From: JAAYXE01 sp964391195
Lineage (GTDB): Bacteria > Chloroflexota > Anaerolineae > Anaerolineales > UBA4823
NCBI GenBank assembly: GCA_964391195.1
Contig: CAYMLG010000006.1
Location: 1 to 64,000, forward strand
Direction of reading: 5' to 3'
DNA: 64,000 nt
In this document: piece after piece, positions 33,175 through 41,620 of the stretch
Layout: each line of letters opens with the position of its first letter
Numbering within the stretch: position 1 is the first letter of the stretch
Program-made: the position numbers and the translations under genes
Notes under the pieces: generated by a model
Database searches by the model: none
Seen by the model: the letters and a program-made list of their open reading frames with translations, nothing else
Told to the model about the DNA's origin: nothing

Positions 33175-34029
33175 CTAATCATTGAGGTCCTGTTTGCGGA
33201 AGATCCACAGGGCCATCCCAACAAATAGCAGGGTCCAGAGAGCAATGCCGAGGGCGGCCTGGAGCGGGGTGAGCAGGGGTTCCGCTGCGGAAACCGAAGT
33301 CCCGAAGGTGAGGGCAGACTGGTTGAGGCTCATGAGCGTGGCTGCCAGGCCGCCGGGCAAAAGCTGCCCGATGCGGGCGAAATTGCCGCCAAACAGAGCC
33401 AGCAGTTGTATGGCCAGGCCTTCGAAGAGCAGGGAGTAAGCCAGACCAGCCCCCACCGCGACGACGACTGAGCGGGCGGTGATGCCCAGGAGAAAGGCCA
33501 GCGCTGCGTAAGGCAGCAGGGTGTAAGCTGTGCGCAGCAGGCTGAGCCCGAGTTGGGTGAAATCGACCTCCCCCAACGCCACCCCGCCATCCAGGATGAG
33601 GCTGATGACGATGCTGATCAGCATGCCGGCGAGCAGGGCGGCGAGTACGATCGCTACCGCGGCTATTATCAGGCTGGTGAACTTGGCGACCAGCAAGCCC
33701 TGGCGGTGTACACCGCGGCTGAGCCACAGTTGAAAGGTGCGCCAGCTGTATTCCTGGGCGGTGACCGAGGCGGCGAAGATGACCAGCATCAACCCGCCAA
33801 GCACATTGCCTCCGGCAAACTCCAGGGCATTGAGCAGGGCATTGGGCCAGGTGAGCGAGCGCTTCAACTCTTCGGCGCCTGCAGCCTCTCCACCCATATT
33901 CAACTGCAAGAGCGCGAGGAGCAGGAGGTGGAGGGACAGGATAATACCCGCCATCAACGCCATCTCAATCCACAGCATCAGGCGCTTGAAGTTCTTCGTG
34001 TTTTCGTTGGCGACCAGTTTCCAGAACAT
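33175..34029 (-). CDS. ABC-2 type transporter permease
   Basis: This 284-residue integral membrane protein has six hydrophobic segments arranged as in ABC-2 permeases: one near residues 18-45, then pairs at about 90-110, 135-165, 180-205, 215-235 and 255-278. The segment QEYSWRTFQLWLSRGVHRQG between helices 2 and 3 is typical. The ATG at 34029 follows AATGGAGAAAATACG. It is 58 bp behind its ATPase gene. The cargo is unknown. Confidence 0.85.
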   Translation of the reverse strand: MFWKLVANENTKNFKRLMLWIEMALMAGIILSLHLLLLALLQLNMGGEAAGAEELKRSLTWPNALLNALEFAGGNVLGGLMLVIFAASVTAQEYSWRTFQLWLSRGVHRQGLLVAKFTSLIIAAVAIVLAALLAGMLISIVISLILDGGVALGEVDFTQLGLSLLRTAYTLLPYAALAFLLGITARSVVVAVGAGLAYSLLFEGLAIQLLALFGGNFARIGQLLPGGLAATLMSLNQSALTFGTSVSAAEPLLTPLQAALGIALWTLLFVGMALWIFRKQDLND

Positions 34030-34087
34030 CGTATTTTCTCCATTTATGATTATCAAATTTCGATCGTTGGTTTTATCCATCCCAGGG

Positions 34088-34993
34088 TCAGTTTTCCGCC
34101 TGGGTCAGCTCAAGGAATATGCTCTCCAGGTCGCCGCGCAGGTTGGTCACTTCGCTGGGTACTTCTCCGTGGGCAACCAGGTGGGCGACCACTTGCTGCG
34201 GGGTCACCCCGCTGACGGTCACTACCGAGCCGTTGGGCTGGATCTCCCGCACACCAGGCAGCATCCGCAGGACCTGGGCGGCGCGAGCCGGGGAGTCGAC
34301 CCGCACCTGTACCTGAGCCTGTCCGCCGATGAGCTGGCTGACTTTCCCCTGAGCCACGATCCGGCCCTGGTTCAGCACTGCCACCTGGTCGCAGACCTGT
34401 TCGATCTCGTGGAGCAGGTGGCTGCTGATGAATACGGTGACGCCCTGTTCTGCCAGTTCGCGTAACAGCAGGCGGACTTCGCGCATCCCGGCCGGGTCCA
34501 TCCCGTTGGTGGGTTCGTCCAGGATGAGCAACTCGGGCCGGTGGAGCAGGGCCATCCCCAACCCCAGGCGCTGCTTCATACCGGTGGAAAACTGCCCGGC
34601 CTTGCGATCGGCAGCCTGGGCCAGCCCGACCCGCTCCAGGGTTTCGCCGATGCTCCTGGCGGGCAGGCCGGGGAACAGGCGGGCCACCAGCTCCAGGTTC
34701 TGGCGGGCGGTCAGGTAGGGCACCAGGGCCGGAGCGCCGACCAGCGAGCCGACGCGCTGCAGAGCCCTGGTGCGATTAGGGGCGACCGGCTCGCCAAACA
34801 GGCTCACCTGGCCGGCGGTGGGATGCAGCAAACCGAGGATCATGCCGATGCTGGTGGTCTTCCCGGCTCCATTGGGCCCCAAAAAGCCATAGACCTGTCC
34901 GGCGGGTACACTCAGGCTGACGTCTTCGACGGCGTGCACCTGGCCGAAAGTCTTCTTCAAATTCCTGGTCTCTAGAATGATGTCGTTGTACAT
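34088..34993 (-). CDS. ABC transporter ATPase (DrrA/CcmA type)
   Basis: This 301-residue ATPase has Walker A GPNGAGKTT, signature FSTGMKQRL in place of canonical LSGGQ, Walker B LLILDEPTNGMDPAG, switch His in ISSHLLHEI, and a C-terminal alpha/beta tail of about 80 residues. Such proteins energise ABC-2 permeases for drug, lipid or antibiotic export. It precedes its permease on the same strand. Confidence 0.92.
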   Translation of the reverse strand: MYNDIILETRNLKKTFGQVHAVEDVSLSVPAGQVYGFLGPNGAGKTTSIGMILGLLHPTAGQVSLFGEPVAPNRTRALQRVGSLVGAPALVPYLTARQNLELVARLFPGLPARSIGETLERVGLAQAADRKAGQFSTGMKQRLGLGMALLHRPELLILDEPTNGMDPAGMREVRLLLRELAEQGVTVFISSHLLHEIEQVCDQVAVLNQGRIVAQGKVSQLIGGQAQVQVRVDSPARAAQVLRMLPGVREIQPNGSVVTVSGVTPQQVVAHLVAHGEVPSEVTNLRGDLESIFLELTQAEN

Positions 34994-35204
34994 AGTTCAA
35001 CTCCTTCGATCACTGCGGCGGCCCGGATAAGGCAGCCGGTTACTATCCATTGACGGTTACAGGATACCGGGCTTGGTTGAAACCGGCACGAGTCCAGGGT
35101 CGCATTTCCACAGGGCCTGGAGAAGGGTTCCAGCCTGGCCGGTTGGCCAATTCTGAAGGAAAGCGCCGGGGAGGAGATGCCTGATTTTGTGATGTTCGAG
35201 GGGG

Positions 35205-35252
35205 TAAAAAAAGCGGGGCTGCCGGCGATGTTCACCCGCCGGCAGCCCCGCA
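35205..35252 (-). terminator. intrinsic terminator for the third ABC operon
   Basis: On the minus strand a 15-bp perfect GC stem (GCGGGGCTGCCGGCG and complement) with a 9-base loop is followed by TTTTTTT. It lies 50 bp after the permease stop at 35302 and separates this operon from the next ABC pair. The rest of the 308-bp gap holds nothing else that I can identify. Confidence 0.92.
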
Positions 35253-35301
35253 GTTGAGGCCGGCCCGAATAGATCGGTTCAGCGTTCAGGCCAGGACATT
35301 C

Positions 35302-36036
35302 TCAGTCCAGGATCAGGCGCGCCCGGCGGAAACGGGCCAGCGCCAGGCCGAAGAGCGCCAGGTCGATCACCAGCAGGGCGACGATGACAACCGTGGCGAT
35401 GGTGGCGAAGTCGGCGCTGGAGAGGAAGGTGGCCACCGCGACCTGGACGGATTCGGGCAGGAGGGGAAGGGCGACCAGCGGGATGATAAAGATGAAGATG
35501 GTGACGCTCAAAGTCTGTTGGGCCTGGCGCACAGTGGCTGCGCGCAGGGAGACCAGCACCCCTAGCCCGGCGGCCAGGGCGGCGAACAGCAAGGAGGTTA
35601 CGAGAATCCCGCCCAGGATGGGCAGCGGGAACAGGATCAATTGCCCTTCCCAATGGATGAAGTTGGTGACAAGCAGCCCAACCAGCAGGGTGATCAGTGT
35701 GATGCCCTCGCCGTAAAGCATGGCCCCGGCGATTTTCCCGAACAAAATCGCCCGGTCGGACAGGCGGCTGGCGAGCAGCGTCTCCAGGGTATGGCGTTCT
35801 CGCTCGCCGGCGAAGGCGTCGGCCACAATCCCGTTGACCAGGATATAGGGCAGCCAGGCGTACACGATCACCGCCTGGGGCGTGGCAACCCAACCGGAAC
35901 CGGATTGGAGCGGGATCAGGATGCCGAAGACGCCGACGAAGATAATCATCCCCATCCAACCGCCGCGAAAACGGGGGGACTGCAGAAATAGTTCTTTCGC
36001 TTCTTTCCAAAGCACTGTGAAAATGTCTGTGATCAT
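35302..36036 (-). CDS. ABC-2 type transporter permease
   Basis: This 244-residue membrane protein has six hydrophobic helices. A conserved cytoplasmic stretch between the second and third, AFAGERERHTLETLLASRL, is the ABC-2 permease signature. The N-terminus VLWKEAKELFLQSPRFRG is also typical. The ATG at 36036 lies 57 bp behind its ATPase gene on the same strand. The cargo is unknown. Confidence 0.88.
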   Translation of the reverse strand: MITDIFTVLWKEAKELFLQSPRFRGGWMGMIIFVGVFGILIPLQSGSGWVATPQAVIVYAWLPYILVNGIVADAFAGERERHTLETLLASRLSDRAILFGKIAGAMLYGEGITLITLLVGLLVTNFIHWEGQLILFPLPILGGILVTSLLFAALAAGLGVLVSLRAATVRQAQQTLSVTIFIFIIPLVALPLLPESVQVAVATFLSSADFATIATVVIVALLVIDLALFGLALARFRRARLILD

Positions 36037-36093
36037 TCTGACCTTCCAGAGCTAACTTTATCCGCTTTCATGAACATCAGCCCGGCGAGGCGC

Positions 36094-37041
36094 TTATGCC
36101 GCCTCGTCCGGACTCTCCTCGTTCATCAGGGTGAGGAACACCTCTTCGAGGCTGGCCTTGTCTTTGCGCACCTCTTCCACTTCGACCCCATGAGCGACCA
36201 GCAGGCTGACGAAAGGAGCTGCGTCGAGCGGTTGGTTGAAGACGATGACCAGGCTCTGGCTGTTAAGGTGCACGCTGTCCACCTCATGGCGCTGCCGGAG
36301 CAGCTCGATCACCTCGGAGGTGAAACCCCGCCCGGCGATCTGCAGCCGGGGTTTGTCGGAGCCGCGGCGGAGCTGGTCGAGCGGGCCGACTGAGAGTAAT
36401 TTTCCATTGCGGATCACCCCCACCTGCTGGCAGAGTTTCTCGGCTTCGGCCAGGTTGTGGGTGGTCAGGAAGACGGTCACTCCTTCCTGCTGGACCAGGG
36501 AAGCCAGATCGTCGCGCAGGGCAGCGGCGGCCACCGGGTCCAGGCCGGCGGTCGGCTCGTCGAGGAAGATCAGCTTGGGGCGGTGGAGCAGGGCGCGGGC
36601 GACGGCCAGCTTCTGCTTCATGCCGCGGCTCCAGGTTCCGGCCAACTCGCGACGACGGTCCCAGAGATCCATATGGGTGAGCAGCTCTTTAATACGGGCT
36701 TTGCGCTCGCCAGTTGGCATACGCCACACCCGGCCGTAGAACTCCAGGTTATCTTCAGCGCTCAGCCGTTCGTAGATGCCGTTGAATTCGAGCAGCGCGC
36801 CGCTTTTCTGGCGGATCTCATCCGCCTGGCGGCGGACGTCGCAGCCCAGGACGTTTGCCTGGCCGGCGGTGGGCTCCAACAGGCCGAGCAGCAGGCGGAT
36901 GGTGGTGGTTTTGCCCGAGCCGTTGGGGCCGAGAAAGCCGAACACAATCCCGGGCGGCACATGCATTGTCATGTGGTCCACCGCCCGGACGGGCCCGAAC
37001 ATGCGGGTCAGGTCTTCGGTTTCGATCGCATATTGGTTCAT
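36094..37041 (-). CDS. ABC transporter ATPase with C-terminal extension
   Basis: This 315-residue ATPase has Walker A GPNGSGKTT, signature WSRGMKQKLAVARAL, Walker B LIFLDEPTAGLDP, switch His in LTTHNLAEA and a C-terminal domain of about 90 residues (DUF4162-like) ending EVFLTLMNEE. It pairs with the permease at 35302-36036. The upstream winged-helix regulator and membrane protein genes are in the same operon, 66 bp away. Confidence 0.92.
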   Translation of the reverse strand: MNQYAIETEDLTRMFGPVRAVDHMTMHVPPGIVFGFLGPNGSGKTTTIRLLLGLLEPTAGQANVLGCDVRRQADEIRQKSGALLEFNGIYERLSAEDNLEFYGRVWRMPTGERKARIKELLTHMDLWDRRRELAGTWSRGMKQKLAVARALLHRPKLIFLDEPTAGLDPVAAAALRDDLASLVQQEGVTVFLTTHNLAEAEKLCQQVGVIRNGKLLSVGPLDQLRRGSDKPRLQIAGRGFTSEVIELLRQRHEVDSVHLNSQSLVIVFNQPLDAAPFVSLLVAHGVEVEEVRKDKASLEEVFLTLMNEESPDEAA

Positions 37042-37107
37042 ATTTGCCTCATTTTTTTATAAGGAGCAATCTGGATGGGCTGCACAGCCTGCCAACCCAT
37101 CACATGT

Positions 37108-37431
37108 TTATTCGTGGAGGCCATTCATAAAGGTTTTCAACTGGTTGCGGTAATCATCAAACGCTTTCCGCCCGGCCTCGGTCAGGCGGCAAATCGTCAG
37201 CGGGACTTTGCCCTGGTACGTTTTTTCGATCTCCACATATCCGGCGTCTTCCAGCTTGGCCAGGTGAGAAGACAGGTTGCCCTTGGTCAGCCCGGTCTCA
37301 CGCAGGAGAAAGAGGAAGTCAGCGCTTTCCACGGCTGACAGGATGGTGACGATCATCAAGCGGGCCGGCTCGTGGATCAGCCGGTCGATTTCGGCCAGTG
37401 TGCGAGCGATATCTCCAGGTCCTTCGGTCAT
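37108..37431 (-). CDS. winged-helix transcriptional regulator (ArsR/MarR-like)
   Basis: This 107-residue winged-helix protein has IHEPARLMIVTIL, FLFLLRETGLTKGNLSSHLA (recognition helix) and LEDAGYVEIEKTYQGKVPLT (wing), then LTEAGRKAFDDYRNQL. This form is commonly found in front of ABC-2 transporters. Its start overlaps the stop of the preceding membrane protein gene by 4 bp. It probably represses its own operon through dyads at 38093-38114. Confidence 0.88.
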   Translation of the reverse strand: MTEGPGDIARTLAEIDRLIHEPARLMIVTILSAVESADFLFLLRETGLTKGNLSSHLAKLEDAGYVEIEKTYQGKVPLTICRLTEAGRKAFDDYRNQLKTFMNGLHE

Positions 37432-38066
37432 GCAGCGCCATCCTCTGCCGGTTCAGTTTCTTTCAGGTATCGAGCCAGGGTCAGGCCGCCGGAAACCGTA
37501 AGCATGATGCCCAGAAGGCCATAGTAGATGCCCAGGCCGAGTTCTTGTTCCAAGCCCAGGTAGGTGATGGCCAGCCCGGAGGCCAGGGAAAGCCCGGCCA
37601 GAATGTAGAAGCGCAGCAGGTTAATGCGGTAGGCCACGACCCCCAGGGCGATGGCGATCAGCATGCTGGTGACCGCTGCAGCCCAATGGGTCTGGCTGCG
37701 CATGGTTAAGTACACAGCCAGGCCGTTGCTGATGAAGACGAAGATCGCGATGACCGCCATCCGCCTGGTCGGGGAACCGCGCTGGTAGGAAACGTAACCC
37801 GTCCGCGGAAAGGTCAACCGGGATTTTACGGCGCTCACCAGCCGCCGGGAGGCAAAGGCTATGGCGACCAGCGCCAGCACCAGTGAGACATCCAGGATGG
37901 AAGAGAATGAATCCCTGCCGTAGAGTAGATGTTTAGCCAGGAAATATACGGACAGGAGCAGGCACACCAGGGCAAAACCAAGCTCGTTGAGCCCATCGAT
38001 GAACCAGTAGCGCTGGGCTCGCTGCCGGGTTTGCCTGACTATATCATTGAGAGTAGAATTTTCCAT
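37428..38066 (-). CDS. membrane protein of ABC operon
   Basis: This 212-residue protein has six predicted helices in three pairs (about 24-43, 48-68; 100-118, 120-140; 150-170, 175-198) and a charged N-terminus RQTRQRAQRYWFIDGLNELG. No family is recognised. The ATG at 38066 is the first ATG behind the promoter. A longer frame would cross it. It leads the regulator-ATPase-permease operon and may take part in signal sensing, which is inference only. Confidence 0.75.
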   Translation of the reverse strand: MENSTLNDIVRQTRQRAQRYWFIDGLNELGFALVCLLLSVYFLAKHLLYGRDSFSSILDVSLVLALVAIAFASRRLVSAVKSRLTFPRTGYVSYQRGSPTRRMAVIAIFVFISNGLAVYLTMRSQTHWAAAVTSMLIAIALGVVAYRINLLRFYILAGLSLASGLAITYLGLEQELGLGIYYGLLGIMLTVSGGLTLARYLKETEPAEDGAA

Positions 38067-38092
38067 GGTAACGCTCTTATAAACGGGATACG

Positions 38093-38107
38093 GTTTGTAT
38101 CGCAAAC
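38093..38107. promoter_or_regulatory. GTTTG-N5-CAAAC dyad, candidate operator
   Basis: A perfect 5-bp inverted repeat with a 5-bp spacer lies directly downstream of the -10 box. A further GTTTG follows at 38110-38114, giving a second overlapping CAAAC-TT-GTTTG pair, and GGTTTGCGGG lies in the promoter spacer. The site is well placed for repression by the winged-helix protein encoded two genes on. Confidence 0.6.
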
Positions 38108-38115
38108 TTGTTTGA

Positions 38116-38144
38116 AATATATGCTGGTTTGCGGGACATGTCAA
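38116..38144 (-). promoter_or_regulatory. sigma-70-type promoter of the ABC operon
   Basis: On the minus strand TTGACA (38139-38144) and TATATT (38116-38121) are separated by exactly 17 bp, nearly consensus. The first gene starts about 50 bp downstream of the -10 box. Confidence 0.88.
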
Positions 38145-38205
38145 GGGGAATTCTGGCGAAAGTGATTGTACAATTGGATCACTTTTGGATGAAAAGGAGT
38201 GGAGC

Positions 38206-39000
38206 ATGCCCACAGCACCGACTGCCCTGATTACCGGCGCTTCGTCCGGTATTGGCGCGGCCACCGCCCGCCTGTTCGCCGCCCAAGGCTACCGGGTCGC
38301 CCTGGCCGCCCGGCGAGCAGAACGCCTGGAAGAATTGGCCAGAGAGATCCGGTCTGCAGGTGGGGAGGCGGAACCCTTCCCCATGGATGTCGGAGTCTGG
38401 GAGCAGGTGCAGGCGACAGTTGAGGGGACCATCGAACGCTTTGGGCAGATCGATCTGCTGTTCAACAATGCCGGGTTCGGGCGTATCGACTGGCTCGAGC
38501 GGCTGGATCCCAGGCAGGGAATCCAGGAACAACTGCAGGTAAACCTGGTCGGGATGATCTGGATGGCCCGGGCTGTACTCCCGCATATGATCGAACGGCG
38601 GCAAGGGCAGATCATCAACATGTCATCCATGGCCGGGCGGATTGCCACCCCAACCTATAGTGTGTACGCGGCCAGCAAGTTCGGCGTGCGCGGCTTTAGC
38701 GAGGCCCTGCGGCGCGAGGTGGGGATCTATGGGATCAAGGTTTCGGTTCTCTATCCGGGAGGAGTAGCGACCGAGTTTGGCGAGCGAGCGCAGGTCCGGC
38801 GGCGGACAGGCATCACCACCCCGGCATTCATGCGCCTTACCGCCGATCAGGTGGCGGAGGGCGCGCTCAGCCTGGCCCGGCGGCCGCGGCGTTCATTGAT
38901 CCTGCCCTGGCCAATGCGCCTGGCGGCCGCCTTCGAGGCGCTGTTCCCTGGTATATTCGACTGGCTGGTGGAGCGCAGTTTTACCCGCCGCGAGCGGTAG
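38206..39000 (+). CDS. short-chain dehydrogenase/reductase
   Basis: This 264-residue classical SDR has the nucleotide motif TGASSGIGAAT. It also has NNAGFG, a catalytic Ser in IINMSSMAGRI, and YAASKFGVRGFSEALRRE with the Tyr-x-x-x-Lys pair. The ATG at 38206 follows AAAGGAGTGGAGC. The C-terminal stretch, LPWPMRLAAAFEALFPGIF, could be membrane-associated. NADP preference is suggested by AARRAERL after the second strand (two Arg). The substrate is unknown. Confidence 0.92.
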   Translation: MPTAPTALITGASSGIGAATARLFAAQGYRVALAARRAERLEELAREIRSAGGEAEPFPMDVGVWEQVQATVEGTIERFGQIDLLFNNAGFGRIDWLERLDPRQGIQEQLQVNLVGMIWMARAVLPHMIERRQGQIINMSSMAGRIATPTYSVYAASKFGVRGFSEALRREVGIYGIKVSVLYPGGVATEFGERAQVRRRTGITTPAFMRLTADQVAEGALSLARRPRRSLILPWPMRLAAAFEALFPGIFDWLVERSFTRRER

Positions 39001-39017
39001 CGCCTGCCGGGGAGAAT

Positions 39018-39050
39018 CAAAAACGCCGGCGGGTGAGATTCGCCGGCGTC
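39018..39050 (-). terminator. intrinsic terminator for the LysM gene
   Basis: On the minus strand ACGCCGGCG and CGCCGGCGT form a 9-bp stem with a 9-base loop followed by TTTTTGATT. It lies 19 bp after the stop at 39069, in the convergent gap with the SDR gene. Confidence 0.85.
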
Positions 39051-39068
39051 TGGTGATTAACCACTGGT

Positions 39069-39806
39069 TCAGCGGATGCGGATGACCTGGCCAACGTAGA
39101 TCAGGTTGGCATTTTTGATGTCCGGGTTCAGCTTCAAGAGCTCGGCCACGGTGGTGTTGAAGCGGTTGGCGATCTGGCGCAGGGTGTCACCGCGCTGCAC
39201 AACATAAGTGGTGGGATTGGACGGTACCAGGATGCGCTGCCCGACGTAGATCAGGTTGGCATTTTTGATGTCCGGGTTCAGCTCCAGGAGCTCGGCCACG
39301 GTGGTGTCGTACCGGGCGGCGATCTTTCGCAAAGTGTCGCCGCGCACCACGGTGTAGACCTCGGTTCCGCCGGTGGGTGGAATGAGCCCGCCCTTCGGCA
39401 CGGACAGGCGCTGCCCTTCTAGAATCCTGCTCGGGTCTTCGATGTCCGGATTGAGCTTGAGCAGTTGGTTCACCGTGGTGTCGAAGCGGGTCGCCAGCCG
39501 GTTCAGCGTGTCGCCGCGCGCGACGATGTAGAGATCGAGGCTGCCGCTGCCAACGATGAGCGCACCGGGGAGCAGAATGACCTGCCCGGGGTAGATCAGG
39601 TTGGCGTTCTTGATGTCCGGGTTAGCCCTGAGCAGGGCTGCGACAGTGGTGTCGTACCGGGCGGCGATCTTCCGCAAAGTGTCGCCGCGCACTACGGTGT
39701 ACGTATCGTCACCGGCGGCTGCCAGCGCCCGTCCCGGGAGGCTGAATGAAGCGCCCAGGATCGCGGCCAGAAGGAGTATGATCAATAATTTGTTTCTTGC
39801 AGACAT
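39069..39806 (-). CDS. exported protein with four LysM domains
   Basis: This 245-residue protein has a signal peptide (about 1-31). It has four LysM repeats (about 35-80, 90-134, 148-192, 197-241), each of the form Y-V-RGDTL-I-AR-TTV-LL-NPDI-NAN-LIY-GQ. Repeats 1, 3 and 4 are near-identical over NPDIKNANLIY, which suggests recent duplication. There is no catalytic domain, so it should only bind peptidoglycan or other GlcNAc polymers, or act as a scaffold. The ATG at 39806 follows GGAGGTGTACC. It stands alone with its own terminator. Confidence 0.93.
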   Translation of the reverse strand: MSARNKLLIILLLAAILGASFSLPGRALAAAGDDTYTVVRGDTLRKIAARYDTTVAALLRANPDIKNANLIYPGQVILLPGALIVGSGSLDLYIVARGDTLNRLATRFDTTVNQLLKLNPDIEDPSRILEGQRLSVPKGGLIPPTGGTEVYTVVRGDTLRKIAARYDTTVAELLELNPDIKNANLIYVGQRILVPSNPTTYVVQRGDTLRQIANRFNTTVAELLKLNPDIKNANLIYVGQVIRIR

Positions 39807-40255
39807 GGTACACCTCCGCAGGTGTTCTCCCAATTGTTATCTTCGGACTGAACGCTTCATAGTGTTCAGCTCACTCCATTCAATTTATGGGGATAAGACG
39901 CAAAGCCCGCTTTAAAAGTTCCCTTCTGATCACAGCCGGTATGGCTTGTCGCCCTTGGCGTGTCAAAGTCTTAACTGAAAATAGAGTTTGTGGGATGTGG
40001 CGGGCCCTGCGGCCCGCCACATCCCACAAACTCTCCATTCTTGAGAAAGCCATTTAACGGCCGGGAAGGACGGATGTAATAACGCTCAACCTGCATACTG
40101 TCCAGATTTTGCAATAATCGGCGATGCAATACCCAGGAATGGTGACAATCCGGGTATAATCAATTTACCGGTTGTACTCGATAGACTTCTTGACCCAGGG
40201 TGAACACCTGTGTAACCAGTCCATGCAAACAAAGTGATAGCATAAGGAGATGTAT
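39807..40255. other. intergenic region between LysM and bacterioferritin genes
   Basis: About 450 bp separate these divergent genes. It holds a CTGAAC..GTTCAG hairpin (39847-39868) in the LysM leader, the family B palindromic element at 39963-40053, and a TATAAT box at 40155-40160 without a clear -35 partner. No gene is seen. Confidence 0.5.
39963..40053. repeat. palindromic element family B, copy 2
   Basis: The core GTTTGTGGGATGTGGCGGGCC pairs with its near-complement around CTGC. The right end reads CTTGAGAAAGCCA, as in the other copies. It is non-coding and lies between divergent genes, so it cannot be serving as a terminator for them. Confidence 0.75.
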
Positions 40256-40753
40256 ATGTACGAAAAGAGTATCGAACTTCTCAACAAGGCTGTTGCTGAC
40301 GAACTGTCGGCCGTGCACCAGTATATGTACTTCCATTTCCACTGTGACGACCAGGGTTTCGATCTGCTGGCCGGTCTGTTCAAGCGGACCTCGATCCAGG
40401 AGATGGGACACGTCGAGCAGCTCGCTGAGCGTATTCTCTTCCTGGGTGGAGATGTGGAAATGGGTTTGGCCGAGCCGGTGAAAAAGGTTCAAAACGTAAA
40501 AGAGATGCTCGAACTTGCGCGGCAGATGGAACAGGAGAGCGCCCAATTCTACAACAAGGCGGCGGTCGAAGCGGGGAACAACGCCGATGCGATCACCAGG
40601 CAGATCTTCGAGGGATTAGTGGCCGACGAAGAGCGCCACTACGATCAATACGACGTCGAGGTAGGAAACATCGAACGCTTTGGGGATCGCTACCTGGCGC
40701 TGCAGTCGATCGAGCGCAGCCGGAGCAACGCCGGCGGCGGGTCGGCTGAATAA
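40256..40753 (+). CDS. bfr: bacterioferritin
   Basis: This 165-residue four-helix-bundle ferritin stores iron after oxidising Fe(II). All di-iron ligands of bacterioferritin are present with a 2-residue offset from E. coli numbering: E16, E49, H52 (QEMGHVEQL), E92, E125 and H128 (DEERHYDQY). M50 matches the haem-ligating Met52. The second ATG (40256) was chosen because AAGGAG then lies 6 bp in front. The first ATG at 40250 directly abuts it. A terminator follows. Its haem content is inferred only. Confidence 0.92.
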   Translation: MYEKSIELLNKAVADELSAVHQYMYFHFHCDDQGFDLLAGLFKRTSIQEMGHVEQLAERILFLGGDVEMGLAEPVKKVQNVKEMLELARQMEQESAQFYNKAAVEAGNNADAITRQIFEGLVADEERHYDQYDVEVGNIERFGDRYLALQSIERSRSNAGGGSAE

Positions 40754-40777
40754 GGCGAGACTACAAACAGACGGTAG

Positions 40778-40827
40778 CCGGGGATGAAAACAGTCTTATG
40801 CCGGGTTTTCATCCCCGGTTTGTGTTT
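40778..40827 (+). terminator. intrinsic terminator behind bfr
   Basis: CCGGGGATGAAAAC and GTTTTCATCCCCGG form a 14-bp stem with a 13-base loop, followed by TTTGTGTTT. It begins 24 bp after the bfr stop. Confidence 0.85.
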
Positions 40828-40937
40828 AATCAGAGTTCCAGGCAGCACAGGAACAGATTCTGGCGGGGGAGCCGGTGGTAAAGGGCGAACAGAATCCTGC
40901 AGGCGGCCCGGCACTATTCCAATTGGGGGAGGCGAAC

Positions 40938-41603
40938 ATGGAGAAAAAACCATTCGATATCGATGACATGATGGCGAGGATCGAGGAAGCGGTGCGCCCA
41001 TACCCGAAGGCGGCGCTGTTCGAGCTGGCAGAAGAGGGCTACAACACTCCTTTCGAGCAGCTTGTGGCCTGTGTGATCTCAATCCGCACCCTGGACGAAG
41101 TGACGTTGAAGGTGAGCCGGCGTCTATTTGCCCAGGCGCGCACCCCGGAGGAGATCAGCCAGCTCGACCCACAACAGATTGAGGCGCTGATCCGCCCGTG
41201 TACGTTCTACGAGCGGAAGGCCTATCAGATCCATGCGATTGCCCAGGAAACACTTGAAACGTATGGGGGAGAGCTGCCGTGCGAGGTGGAAAAGCTGATG
41301 GCTTTCTCGGGTGTGGGACTGAAGTGCGCCAACCTGACGGTGGGAATCGCCTGCGGTCAATATCGGGTGAGCGCCGACGTTCACGTCCACAGGGTGACCA
41401 ACCGTTGGGGCTACATCTCCACCTCAACACCCGAAAAGACCAGCGCAGCCCTGGAGGCGCAACTGCCGACCCGGTATTGGGTCACCATCAACCGGCTGCT
41501 GGTCCCATTTGGGAAGCACATCTGCACCGGAAGGCTGCCGCGCTGCTCCATCTGCCCGGTGCTGGTGTACTGCCGGCAGGTGGGGGTGGAACAGCACCGC
41601 TGA
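40938..41603 (+). CDS. nth: endonuclease III-like DNA glycosylase/AP lyase
   Basis: This 221-residue HhH-GPD glycosylase removes oxidised pyrimidines and cuts the abasic site. The hairpin FSGVGLKCAN carries the lyase Lys (K129). The catalytic Asp is D147 in RVSADVHVHRVTNRWG. The 4Fe-4S loop has C196-X6-C203-X2-C206-X5-C212, exactly the Nth spacing. The motif SIRTLDEVT replaces the E. coli SAQATD. The ATG at 40938 follows GGGGGAGGCGAAC. It is convergent with the ACBP gene, 17 bp away. Confidence 0.92.
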   Translation: MEKKPFDIDDMMARIEEAVRPYPKAALFELAEEGYNTPFEQLVACVISIRTLDEVTLKVSRRLFAQARTPEEISQLDPQQIEALIRPCTFYERKAYQIHAIAQETLETYGGELPCEVEKLMAFSGVGLKCANLTVGIACGQYRVSADVHVHRVTNRWGYISTSTPEKTSAALEAQLPTRYWVTINRLLVPFGKHICTGRLPRCSICPVLVYCRQVGVEQHR

Positions 41604-41620
41604 GTGGGCAAAGGGAAACC

